From the NCBI RefSeq assembly GCF_900182925.1, contig NZ_LT900024.1:2108001-2172000 (forward strand): 64,000 nt of DNA, given 5' to 3'. This DNA is from Psychrobacter sp. LV10R520-6 (GTDB lineage: Bacteria > Pseudomonadota > Gammaproteobacteria > Pseudomonadales > Moraxellaceae). Below, piece by piece: positions 1 to 8,212 of this stretch. Position numbers and translations under genes: made by a program. Below the pieces are notes generated by a model. It was not told the origin of the DNA and did no database searches. It was given only the letters and a program-made list of their open reading frames with translations. The first letter of the stretch is position 1. Each line of letters begins with the position of its first letter.

Positions 1-24
1 TGACGATACTTTGTAGGACTTATT

Positions 25-489
25 ATGACCGACAACAATAGCAACTCTGATCAAAACTCGCCGCTTGAAAACAAAAAAGCGGCCGCACCCGCGGATCAAA
101 CTAAGCGCACCCTGCCCCAAAATGTCACTCCCAACAAGATAAACGCCGAACAAGCAACAACGGGTAGCAGCACACCAGCTACTAAAACCCCTGAACCACA
201 AATGAAAAAAGTCGATATTGCCATTGCTGGGATAACTTATGCAATTTTCTGTCCTATTAATGAAGAAGAGGAACTACGTTCAGCCGTCTATTACATTAAT
301 AACTTTGTTCTGGATATCAAAAGAGAAGCGCCAAACTTAGGCCAAGAAAATCTACTGGTATTATGCTGCTTAAACTTATATGAAAAAATAAATGCTCATA
401 AAAAGACCAATGAAGATCAGCGTCATGAGAGCAAGGAAGCTGATGCATTATTAAGCAAAATCATGAAAGATGCACAGTCTGTTTTATAA
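25..489 (+). CDS. zapA: Cell division protein ZapA
   Basis: ZapA binds FtsZ in the cytoplasm and promotes bundling of the Z ring. The ZapA-like domain begins near residue 61 (KKVDIAIAGITY) and continues through the acidic EEEELRSAVYYIN segment and the LLVLCCLNLYEKI helix. The first 60 residues are a polar, low-complexity extension rich in Asn, Thr, Ala and Pro, which makes the 154-residue protein longer than the usual ~100. The ATG follows a TAGGA-type ribosome site. The stop codon lies directly beside the 7-bp target repeat of the MITE at 495, so the 3' side of this gene has been remodelled by mobile DNA. The family call is good; the function of the extension is unknown. Confidence 0.85.
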   Translation: MTDNNSNSDQNSPLENKKAAAPADQTKRTLPQNVTPNKINAEQATTGSSTPATKTPEPQMKKVDIAIAGITYAIFCPINEEEELRSAVYYINNFVLDIKREAPNLGQENLLVLCCLNLYEKINAHKKTNEDQRHESKEADALLSKIMKDAQSVL

Positions 490-651
490 GCTTAACGCGA
501 CTCTCAACTTAATAGGGGCTATCGTAGGCTGGCGCTTTTAGCCCAGTCAATCGTAACCATTTGCCAAAAACGCTGGGCTAAAGCCACAGCCTTGTATCTT
601 GACTAGATGCTAAATTTAATCAAATCTTGATATACTTTATCATCTACTCAC

Positions 652-791
652 GAGCATTGTGAGCGTGACCACAGCCTTAGTGCTTAGACACTGTAACGTA
701 GATTACGCCCAATGCTCATCCTTTCATCTTCACAATCTGAATGGTATCCAAGTGCCTTAGTATAAGTGACACTGAATGAACAAGGGAAGAT
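652..791 (+). ncRNA. Candidate IS110 bridge RNA (target and donor loops)
   Basis: Two stem-loops lie between the left end and the transposase. The first is closed by GAGCATTG (652-659) with CAATGCTC (710-717). It contains CCACAGCCT (669-677), identical to the left target 584-592, an AGTG/CACT inner stem (near 680-692), and CGTAG (697-701), the complement of core plus right target CTACG (1813-1817). The second is closed by ATCTTC (726-731) with GAAGAT (786-791). It contains ATGGTATC (741-748), identical to the right element end 1806-1813, another AGTG/CACT inner stem (751-773), and ACAAG (780-784), the complement of core plus left end CTTGT (591-595). This is the expected order of left and right guides in target and donor loops. 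The transcript ends are not known; a TATACT box lies at 631-636. Confidence 0.8.
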
Positions 792-797
792 AATAAG

Positions 798-1790
798 ATG
801 ACACAGTATATTGGAATAGACATCAGCAAAGCCAAACTTGATCTTGCTTGGCTTAAAGATATCGAAAAACCTAAAGTTAAAACCAAAGTCTTTAAGAACG
901 ACAGTACCGACTTCTTAAAGTTGATTGACTGGCTCAAATCCAACGTGACTGAAGATTTGAGCGACATTCATATCATCTTAGAGGCCACTGGCGTCTATCA
1001 TGAGAACATCGCCTACTACCTGTATGACCAAGGGCTATCCGTTAGTATCGTTAATCCTGCCTTTGTCAGAAGCTATGCGGATAGCTTAGGCTCTCGTCAT
1101 AAAACAGACAAACAAGACAGTATTCTACTAGCGCGTTACGCCCATAGTGCCAAACCTAATCTATGGACACCGCCGCCGGCTGAAGCCCGTCATTTAAAGT
1201 CCCTGCTATCTCGCCTAGATGCTTTGCAACAAGACCTAATGCGTGAGCAGAACCGTCAAGAGAAAGCGGATGCCACGGATACTGCTGTTATCGTTAAAAC
1301 CTCTATTGAACAGATGATTAGTGCCCTAAAAGAGGCTATAGCTAATCTCAACGATGACATTGATACTCATATAGAGGATCATCCTAACCTTAAACAAGAC
1401 CAAGTACTGCTTCAGACAATTAAAGGCGTTGGTCCTGCCACCTCAAGACAGATGCTGTCCTTAATGCACAATAAAAGCTTTACTAAAGCCTCGCAAGCGG
1501 CAGCATTCTTAGGACTGATACCCAAGCAAGTGCAGTCCGGTCAGTTTAGAGGTAAAACCCGCTTGGCTAAAAATGGTTCTAGTGCTATTAGAGCTAAGTT
1601 GTACATGGCAGCAGTAGTCTCAACCAGATGGAATCCTGATATAAAAGCTCAATATGAGCGCCTCTTAGCTAATGGTAAGTGTAAGATGCAAGCCATTTGT
1701 GCTGCCATGCGAAAACTTGTCCATATCTGCTTTGGTGTGTTAAAACACCAGATGCCTTATCAGCCTCAAATAGCCAAAACTGCTGCTTGA
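798..1790 (+). CDS. IS110-family transposase (DEDD bridge recombinase)
   Basis: A 330-residue recombinase of the IS110 family. The N-terminal RuvC-like DEDD domain shows D8 in IGIDIS, E62 in LEATGVYHE, and D104 and D107 in HKTDKQDS. A central coiled-coil stretch (about 130-195) precedes the C-terminal Tnp domain, with IKGVGPATS, AAAFLGLIP and a probable catalytic Ser247 in QSGQ, followed by KNGSSAIRAKLYMAAV. No truncation or frameshift is seen. The ATG is preceded by a purine-rich AAGGGAAG site that overlaps the 3' stem of the candidate bridge RNA, which could couple RNA folding to translation (inference). By analogy with IS621 the enzyme would bind the RNA at 652-791 and exchange strands at the CT core. 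Confidence 0.95.
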   Translation: MTQYIGIDISKAKLDLAWLKDIEKPKVKTKVFKNDSTDFLKLIDWLKSNVTEDLSDIHIILEATGVYHENIAYYLYDQGLSVSIVNPAFVRSYADSLGSRHKTDKQDSILLARYAHSAKPNLWTPPPAEARHLKSLLSRLDALQQDLMREQNRQEKADATDTAVIVKTSIEQMISALKEAIANLNDDIDTHIEDHPNLKQDQVLLQTIKGVGPATSRQMLSLMHNKSFTKASQAAAFLGLIPKQVQSGQFRGKTRLAKNGSSAIRAKLYMAAVVSTRWNPDIKAQYERLLANGKCKMQAICAAMRKLVHICFGVLKHQMPYQPQIAKTAA

Positions 1791-1891
1791 TTATGATTTG
1801 GCAAGATGGTATCTACGCCAAAAATTATGATAGTTGAGAGTGGGGTTAGCTTAGATAAAAATCTTTGTTTAAACTTAGTAGTTTAAACCTC

Positions 1892-2209
1892 TTACGAGTA
1901 TTTCTTACCGGCATGAAAGTCAGCTTGATGCTCGTAATTGCAAAAGAATAGCTCGTTGCTAGCATTATTGTTAGCGTCGTTGCTATTTTCGTTGTTGCCA
2001 TCAAGGGTAGTATCTGTCGCTGCGGTGGGTTTGGTCTCAACAACACCGCGATACTCAGCTAAGCTATGACCACAAAAATTGCAATCACGCAGAGTAGTCA
2101 CATCGCCTTCTTTTGGCATCATGCTTCTCGGCGCTCGTGGATACATGAACTTATAAAAACCCCACATCGAAATCCAAACTATAATTATAATAATGATAAT
2201 GGCAGCCAC
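1892..2209 (-). CDS. Small membrane-anchored zinc-finger-like protein (PP0621-like)
   Basis: A 105-residue protein of unknown function. Residues 1-20 form a very hydrophobic isoleucine-rich membrane segment. A CNFCGHSLAEY motif follows near residue 43, and a second Cys in LFFCNYEHQADFH near the end; together they could form a split Cys/His metal site. Between them lies an Asn/Asp/Thr-rich linker. The layout resembles the PP0621-type family (one membrane helix plus Cys-x2-Cys and late FC..EH). It is convergent with zapA across the MITE/IS110 insertion. The family assignment is tentative. Confidence 0.6.
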   Translation of the reverse strand: MAAIIIIIIIVWISMWGFYKFMYPRAPRSMMPKEGDVTTLRDCNFCGHSLAEYRGVVETKPTAATDTTLDGNNENSNDANNNASNELFFCNYEHQADFHAGKKYS

Positions 2210-2353
2210 GGCAGTGCTCCTTCTAGTAATGGTGATTGAACTATAAGTAATGCATATTGTATAAAGTCTACTGTAAATCGCACCCGTAGCACAATCATTG
2301 GGCTATTTAATTACTGGCAAGCTTAGCAAACTGTTATTTATGAATTATATTTG

Positions 2354-2390
2354 CACAAAAAAACTGGCTTAGCATGGCCAGTTTTTTTGT
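2354..2390 (-). terminator. Rho-independent terminator after glyS
   Basis: ACTGGC and GCCAGT arms are flanked by A-runs on the left and T-runs on the right. It can work on both strands and lies 36 bp beyond the glyS stop. Confidence 0.8.
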
Positions 2391-2426
2391 GTTCAAAGTA
2401 ATGGTTGCTTACTCATGAAAATACAA

Positions 2427-4520
2427 TTACAACTGTAATTCACTAATATCAGCTACCGTTAGGAACAACGCACGTAGCTGTTTCAGTAACGCTAAGCGGT
2501 TATTCTTAAGCGCGGCATCATCACTATTCACCATGACACTATCAAAGAATTGCGTTAATGGCTCATCTAAGCTAACCAAGGTTTGCAATACTTGGGTGTA
2601 ATTGGCTTTTTCAAGTAACGGCGTGACGTCAGTCTGTGCTTGACGAACAGCACTATATAACGCCTGTTCAGCAGGTTCAGACAGCAGCGACTCATCGACG
2701 CTATCAACAACTTCTCCCTCAGATTTGGCTAAAATATTGGCTACACGCTTGTTAGAGTCCGCAAGCTGTTCTGCTTGTGGCAACTCACTAAACGCTTGCA
2801 CCGCACGAATACGCTGATCAAAATCAAGTGGCATATGCGGATTGATCGCTTGTACTGCCTGAATGGTATCGACACTGACACCTTGCTCAGTATACATCGC
2901 GCGATAGCGTGAGTTTAAGAACGCCATCACTTTAGTGAAGGTATCGCCCATCTTACTGATTTTGCTGCCTTCAGCGCTGACGTAGTTCTTTATCGCTTGC
3001 TCAACTAAGGCCACTAAATTAATCGGTAGCTGCTTTTCAATCAAAATACGCAAGATACCAATTGCTGAACGACGTAAGCTGAACGGATCTTTTGAACCGG
3101 TAGGTGCTTGATCTATCGCAAAAATACCGACTAAAGTATCCAAGCGATCGGCGAGTGCTAGACATATTCCGATAGGCGTTTGCGGCAGTACATCACCACT
3201 GAATTTCGGTAGATACTGCTCCTCTAAGCTTGCGGCAACCGCTTCAGGCTCATTATTAAGGCGCGCATAATAGGTGCCAGCAATACCTTGCAGTTCAGGA
3301 TACTCACCAACCAGCGAGCTTGCCAAATCCGCTTTGGATAACATGGCAGCACGGGCGGTCTCATCAATATCAATCTGCTGACCTTGCTGTTGCAAAAGCG
3401 CGGCGATAAAGGCAGAAAGCTTAGCGATACGTTCAGACTTCTCCCAAATAGTACCCAATTGATCTTGGAACACACGGGTTTTTAGGCTTTCAGTCAACGC
3501 AAACAAAGGCTGCTTTTGATCTTGTAAGAAAAAGAACTCAGCATCCGCCAGACGCGGACGAACGACCTTTTCATTGCCTTCAATAATTTGATTGGGATCT
3601 TTGGATTCAATATTAGTAATAAAGATAAAATAAGGCTGCAACTTACCGTCTTTATCAGTGAGACAAAAGTACTTTTGATCCGCTTGCATGGTTGAGATCA
3701 GCGCTTCTTGCGGTACTTGTAAAAAGCGCGGCTCAAAGCTTGCTCGTAATGCAATCGGAAAATCAACCAACGCCGTAACTTCATCTAATAAATCTTGCGG
3801 CACAATCGCATCAGCATTAACTTGGTCTGACAGTGCTTTGACTTGGTTTTTGATCAGCATTTGACGCTTATCAAAATCAGCGATGACTTTTAGACTGTCT
3901 AATAGTGACTCATAGTCGTCAGCGTGATTGATAGTATGATAGTCCGGGCTATGGAAACGATGTCCACGTGTCTGTTGGTCTGTCTGATGACCTTGAATAA
4001 CACCATCGATGACTGTGTCGTCTTGCATTAATACTACCCACTGGACAGGACGCACAAACTCATCTCGGCTCGCACCAGAACGCATACGCTTAGCAATTGG
4101 TAGGTTATCGAGGGCCGTTTGGAAGATAGCAGGTAGCAACTCAGCGGTCGCCTTACCATGAACGGTTTGCTCATAGCCGACATAATCGCCTTTGTCGGTA
4201 TTAAGAGTAATCAGCTGACTCGCTTCAATACCCAACCCTTTAGCAAAACCCATTGCAGCACGAGAAGGATTGCCTTCAGCATCGAAGGCAGCTTTAATCG
4301 CAGGGCCACGTTTTTGCTCGGCGCGATCTGGCTGCTTATCAGCAATACCTTGAATCTGTAATGCCAAACGGCGCGGCGCGGCAAAGGCTTTCATACTATC
4401 AAAGCTGATATCAGCTTCAATTAATTGTGCGGTGACGCTCGCTTGTAACGCATCACGTAAGGTTTTTAGACTCTTTGGGGGCAACTCTTCACACCCCAGT
4501 TCAAATAAAATGCTACTCAT
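2427..4520 (-). CDS. glyS: Glycyl-tRNA synthetase beta subunit
   Basis: The beta chain of the bacterial alpha2beta2 glycyl-tRNA synthetase, which binds tRNA-Gly and completes the active enzyme with GlyQ. At 697 residues it has the normal family length. Recognisable blocks are the N-terminal LFELGCEELPP, RRLALQIQGI, the KRGPA.KAAFD segment, RMRSGASRDEFVRPVQWVV, and the long helical C-terminal anticodon-binding part ending near ADISELQL. It lies 9 bp downstream of glyQ and is certainly in one operon with it. A GAG-type ribosome site lies in the short gap. Confidence 0.97.
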   Translation of the reverse strand: MSSILFELGCEELPPKSLKTLRDALQASVTAQLIEADISFDSMKAFAAPRRLALQIQGIADKQPDRAEQKRGPAIKAAFDAEGNPSRAAMGFAKGLGIEASQLITLNTDKGDYVGYEQTVHGKATAELLPAIFQTALDNLPIAKRMRSGASRDEFVRPVQWVVLMQDDTVIDGVIQGHQTDQQTRGHRFHSPDYHTINHADDYESLLDSLKVIADFDKRQMLIKNQVKALSDQVNADAIVPQDLLDEVTALVDFPIALRASFEPRFLQVPQEALISTMQADQKYFCLTDKDGKLQPYFIFITNIESKDPNQIIEGNEKVVRPRLADAEFFFLQDQKQPLFALTESLKTRVFQDQLGTIWEKSERIAKLSAFIAALLQQQGQQIDIDETARAAMLSKADLASSLVGEYPELQGIAGTYYARLNNEPEAVAASLEEQYLPKFSGDVLPQTPIGICLALADRLDTLVGIFAIDQAPTGSKDPFSLRRSAIGILRILIEKQLPINLVALVEQAIKNYVSAEGSKISKMGDTFTKVMAFLNSRYRAMYTEQGVSVDTIQAVQAINPHMPLDFDQRIRAVQAFSELPQAEQLADSNKRVANILAKSEGEVVDSVDESLLSEPAEQALYSAVRQAQTDVTPLLEKANYTQVLQTLVSLDEPLTQFFDSVMVNSDDAALKNNRLALLKQLRALFLTVADISELQL

Positions 4521-4529
4521 GGGATGCTC

Positions 4530-5573
4530 CTATTTATCGTTGTTATTTTTGATGGTTTTGATGGTTTTGTTCTCGACAGAGTTACCTTTATCAACAGCGC
4601 TATCGGTTACTATTTCACTATCTTCTTTAGGCAAATACTTATCCAAAGCCGCTTGGCGATGGTCATCATCCGCCAATGGGAAGCCCAGTTTTGCCCGCGC
4701 CTCAACGTAACCGAAAGCAACCTTCCGCGCCAATGTACGTACCCGCAGAATAAAGCGCTGACGCTCAGTAACCGAAATAGCACCGCGAGCATCTAACAAG
4801 TTAAAGGCATGTGAAGCTTTTAACACCATCTCATACGCTGGCAACGGTAGCCCGGCATCAACCAATTTATCCGCTTGCTGCTCGTAGAAATCAAACAGCT
4901 CGCCCATCTTAGGTACATCAGCGTGTTCAAAATTATAGGTGGACTGCTCTACTTCGTTCTGATGGAACACGTCGCCATAGGTCACACGGCCGAATTCGCC
5001 ATCTGCCCACACTAAGTCATAAACGCTGTCTACGCCTTGCACATACATGGCTAGACGCTCAAGACCGTAAGTAATCTCACCCGTGACTGGGAAGCACTCA
5101 ATGCCACCCACTTGCTGGAAATAGGTAAACTGGGTGACTTCCATACCATTCAGCCAAATCTCCCAACCAAGACCCCACGCGCCTAGCGTTGGCGACTCCC
5201 AGTTGTCTTCAACGAAACGCACATCATGCACTAAGGTATCAATACCAATAGCTTTTAGTGAGCCTAAATATAGCTCTTGAATATTAGGTGGGTTGGGCTT
5301 GAGTACCACTTGAAACTGATAATAATGTTGTAAGCGGTTGGGGTTATCACCATAGCGACCATCAGTTGGACGGCGTGACGGCTGCACATAAGCAGCATTC
5401 CAGCGCTCAGGACCTAAAGAACGCAAGAAAGTAGCGGTATGAAAAGTACCCGCGCCTACTTCCATATCGTAAGGCTGCAATATCACACAGCCTTTATCCG
5501 CCCAGTAATTTTGTAAGGTTAGAATTAAATCTTGGAAAGTCATCGGTTCAGAATTCATAGCTTGGGAAGTCAT
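4530..5573 (-). CDS. glyQ: Glycyl-tRNA synthetase alpha subunit
   Basis: The catalytic class II subunit that activates glycine with ATP. Strong family blocks include [90 protein letters not shown] and [13 protein letters not shown]. The catalytic core ends near residue 310. About 35 further residues (EDSEIVTDS...IKNNNDK) form a polar tail not usual for the family. Two in-frame ATGs (5573 and 5558) are possible starts and neither has a strong ribosome site. Confidence 0.96.
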   Translation of the reverse strand: MTSQAMNSEPMTFQDLILTLQNYWADKGCVILQPYDMEVGAGTFHTATFLRSLGPERWNAAYVQPSRRPTDGRYGDNPNRLQHYYQFQVVLKPNPPNIQELYLGSLKAIGIDTLVHDVRFVEDNWESPTLGAWGLGWEIWLNGMEVTQFTYFQQVGGIECFPVTGEITYGLERLAMYVQGVDSVYDLVWADGEFGRVTYGDVFHQNEVEQSTYNFEHADVPKMGELFDFYEQQADKLVDAGLPLPAYEMVLKASHAFNLLDARGAISVTERQRFILRVRTLARKVAFGYVEARAKLGFPLADDDHRQAALDKYLPKEDSEIVTDSAVDKGNSVENKTIKTIKNNNDK

Positions 5574-5962
5574 AAGAAAATCACTGTGGAATTAGTATTA
5601 TTAGCCATAACTTGATAGCGTTCAGGCACAACGTTCGTACAGCACATTTGGCTACGTATGTATTTACTTGCTCACCTTACTAAAAAATGGCTATTTTATC
5701 TATATTTACAGTAACTAAATTTACATCTCAATTAGATGCCTACTTAAAACTGCGAATATAGATGCCTATAAGAACCTAAGAAAACCTCAAACGACAAAAA
5801 AAATACCCAGATGAATTAACATCTGGGCAGGAGGAAAGGTATATCACGGTATCCTGTGTAGACAGGCTTTTTGTTTTTTATGGGCCATTGTTTTTCTATG
5901 AAGCTTTTTTTATTGAACTTAGACTTTTGCTTTCTTTGTCGAACTTAACTTTTATTAAGTAT
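5574..5962. other. Intergenic region upstream of glyQ
   Basis: About 390 bp without a convincing gene. It contains the glyQ promoter region on the minus strand and, at 5794-5827, the terminator of the PspC gene. No T-box-like structure was recognised. Confidence 0.5.
5794..5827 (-). terminator. Rho-independent terminator after the PspC gene
   Basis: A perfect 8-bp stem, CCCAGATG (5806-5813) with CATCTGGG (5820-5827), is followed on the minus strand by a long T-run. Confidence 0.85.
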
Positions 5963-6175
5963 TTACTGGTAAGACTGACTGGTAGCCTTTGGCATAATAA
6001 TCCACAAGATAATATAGATAAGAATGCCTGGTACTGCTGCACTTAATACAGATACAGCCACAAATAAGAGTCGCACCCACATCGGTGACCAACCTACATA
6101 TTCTGCGATACCGCCCATCACACCTGCTATCATGCGATTATTCTTTGAGCGATGTAATTTTGCTAATTTAGCCAA
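5963..6175 (-). CDS. PspC-domain membrane protein
   Basis: A 70-residue PspC-domain protein. Positively charged N-terminus, then the typical MIAGVMGGIAEYVGWSPMWVRLLFV block, then a second hydrophobic helix (GILIYIILWIIMP). Such proteins sit in the inner membrane and many take part in envelope-stress responses; no psp regulator or pspA neighbour is seen, so the role here is open. The start is a TTG codon at 6175 preceded by GAGG, which fits the domain start better than any ATG. Confidence 0.85.
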   Translation of the reverse strand: MAKLAKLHRSKNNRMIAGVMGGIAEYVGWSPMWVRLLFVAVSVLSAAVPGILIYIILWIIMPKATSQSYQ

Positions 6176-6746
6176 ACCTTATACCTCTTTCTTTAATTGT
6201 TCTGTTCAGAATTTACTAGACTTATTTTTTAGATTTTTCGTTAACGTTTTAATCATTTATTGCTCTTGTTAACTTACAAGTAAGTATAGCAACTATTAAT
6301 GATTTATCTGTTGGCAGTGTAGGCGTGCTTTGTGAGTTTATGCTACCCAAACTTGCCCTAATCTGTCATAAACGCCTGTAACTAGCTGATTTTAAATAAT
6401 TATTTCAAAATGTTTCAAATATTATTTTGTTGCTGATTTATTGCTATCACTTTGCTACTGATGTGCTAGTAACATTATTTTGAAATATGAGGTGGCAAAA
6501 GTAAAGGGCTTGGCTTGATTTAAGTTTATCTGATTAATTGACGAGAGAATTACCTACATGGTGACATTATCGGTAATTAAAAATCGTCTTCCTCTTTACA
6601 TCACCTCATCATAATAACGCGGCTATTTACAATAACCTACCTACATCTACGCGCAATAATTTATACCATGCTGATAGACCTATGATAAAGACATACCAAG
6701 AAATATAAGGGATATTATGTACGATACTGGCTTGATGATTGGGCAT
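6176..6746. other. AT-rich gene-free stretch
   Basis: About 570 bp with no supported coding sequence on either strand. It separates the PspC gene from the IS5 fragment and probably includes the PspC promoter. The segment near 6400-6490 has several TTTCAAA/ATTTTGAAAT-type imperfect repeats but no clear element. Confidence 0.4.
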
Positions 6747-7106
6747 TTAGCATCGCGTATTCATCATCTGATTGCTCAGATAACTCATTAAAAACTGCTC
6801 CCATACGCCTTTTATTGACCAGCGAGTAAAACGAGTATCAACCACTTTAAATTCGCCAAAGCGTTTAGGTAGGTCACGCCAAAGTTTGCCAGCCTTATAG
6901 CGGTACAGAACTGCTTCTATGAATAATCGGTTATCTGTTGCAATAACACCAACGTCACCTGGTTGACCTGATAGGATATCTTTAATTCTCTCCCATTGGT
7001 CATTACGTAGGGCATGTGATCTTGTCACGAGGGTTGAGTTCAGTTTGCTAAATATAGAATTAGTGTAGCTTATTCTAAAATAACTGTTCTAATTGATGAC
7101 ACGCCC
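6721..7106 (-). mobile_element. IS5-family remnant (left end and transposase N-terminus)
   Basis: The reading 7028-6747 on the minus strand encodes the N-terminal domain of an IS5-family transposase (MTRSHALRNDQWERIKDILSG, FIEAVLYRYKAGKLWRDLPKRFGEFK). Upstream, 7106 marks a likely element end: on the minus strand it starts GGGCGTGTCATCAATTAGAA, a terminal repeat style common in this family. After about 90 residues the frame shifts by one (the other frame reads DDEYAML) and similarity stops, so catalytic residues are missing. It is a dead fragment beside a damaged porin gene. Confidence 0.8.
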
Positions 7107-7134
7107 TAATAAGCTGTAAATTTAACTATTCAAC

Positions 7135-8034
7135 TTAAAAATTATACTTAGCCATTACTTCAATTTCTTGGCCTTTTTGTCTCCATGGGAGCGTTGTTTC
7201 ACTACGATTATGCCATTCAACACCAATATCAAGATCTGGTAAATAGCTGTAAATAAGGTTAGCACTCTTTATATTAGTTGAAGTGTCTGCATCATTATCT
7301 ACATTGATTTCGCCATAACGCATATTACCTCGCAGTTTTGGCGTAAAAACGTGTCGAAGACCTAGAGTGAAGCCAGTTTGCGAAACAAGGTCGCCATTTT
7401 CAGCATCACAGCTTACCGTATTCCCAGGATTTAAGGCTCCTGTTGTACACAATCCAGAGTAGACTCCCATGCCCTCACCAGTATATATACTGCCATGTAA
7501 TGAGCTATTACCCAGAGTTAGCTTGGTCGCTAATGAAACCCCTAACCCCAGCTCCGTATCTAAATCACTATTTATTCCAGTGTCGGCGTCGCGTGCAGTC
7601 GCAGCAAGGGTATAACCGAAATTAGGTATATCATCGCTATAGCTAACTACCATGTCAGGTAAATTAGCATCATCAGATATAGGGTCTTGCGCTGTAACAC
7701 GAAGTCCTTTATTAGCATAGTGCAGAGTCAAATCTGGACGAACATAAAGCCCACTACCCGCTATAGTACCGAAACCTAAACCGTAAAAATCAAGCTGTTC
7801 GGTTAAGCGAGGAGCGACGGCAAAAAACTGTCCACTCCAAGTCTTACCCGCAGTAACATTATCTACCTGCAAAAAAGCATGGCGTAGCCTTAACTCTGGG
7901 GTGCCACTATCGTAGCCCGTATACTCTCCATAGAAATCGCCTTCAATAAACCCTGTCAGTTTTTTATCATCAACGAGTGTAGTGGCTTTGAAATTAATTC
8001 TTGATTCTCGTATATTGCCTTCGAATTTAGAGGT
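7135..8034 (-). pseudogene. DcaP-like outer-membrane porin, 5'-truncated
   Basis: The minus-strand reading from about 8034 to 7135 gives a continuous beta-barrel sequence: NIRESRINFKATT, LTGFIEGDFYGEYTG, ELRLRHAFLQVDNVTAGKTWSG, through to EIEVMAKYNF with the C-terminal Phe typical of outer-membrane barrels. The pattern fits the DcaP-like trimeric porin family of Moraxellaceae. An in-frame TAG lies just upstream of 8034, and no signal peptide or N-terminal coiled coil precedes it, so the first quarter of the gene is lost. A TTG at 7872 could start a 245-residue partial barrel but would lack export signals. Its position beside the TRAP operon suggests it once served the same uptake function. 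Confidence 0.7.
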
Positions 8035-8212
8035 AACTCTTATCTACGTATCAACTGAGTTTAGATAAAGCTATCTATCGTTATTCAACTCCTTTTGTCA
8101 TCGGGATAATATAAGCCCACCATGAAGTAACTAATGTACTTTTAAGAAATATTATTTACTCACCGCATTAAGAATGCTTGTTTTTAGGGGGGATTACCAA
8201 TCCTTACAACTC

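Larger units (their letters stand above)
593..1814 (+). mobile_element. IS110-family insertion sequence with CT core
   Basis: A complete element of about 1.22 kb. The core dinucleotide CT is present at both boundaries (591-592 and 1813-1814). The left end is a ~205-bp non-coding stretch upstream of the transposase, as in IS110-group elements that carry a bridge RNA in the left end. The right end is short (24 bp after the transposase stop). There are no terminal inverted repeats, as expected for the family. The boundaries are supported because deleting 593-1814 restores the second arm of the MITE hairpin. It looks intact and potentially active. Confidence 0.85.
495..1846. repeat. IS982-type MITE (about 130 bp) split by an IS110 element
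   Basis: The left end at 495-510 matches 14 of 16 bases, and the right end at 1831-1846 matches 15 of 16 bases, of the terminal repeat of the intact IS982-family copy at 31955-32934. Flanking repeats are AAGCTTA (488-494) and TAGCTTA (1847-1853), a 7-bp target duplication with one mismatch. No transposase of the IS982 type lies inside. Without the inserted IS110 element (593-1814) the MITE is about 130 bp and folds as a hairpin: the arm at 523-546 pairs with 573-592 joined to 1815-1817. It is therefore read as a non-autonomous IS982 derivative that was later used as an IS110 target. Confidence 0.75.

Noticed and set aside
490..797. 6S RNA (ssrS), which follows zapA in many gammaproteobacteria
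   Set aside because: The structures here are explained by the MITE hairpin and the IS110 guide loops; no long 6S-type hairpin with central bubble was found.
8180..8206. GGATT-ACC-AATCC hairpin as terminator of dctM
   Set aside because: The stem is only 5 bp and no T-run follows on the minus strand.
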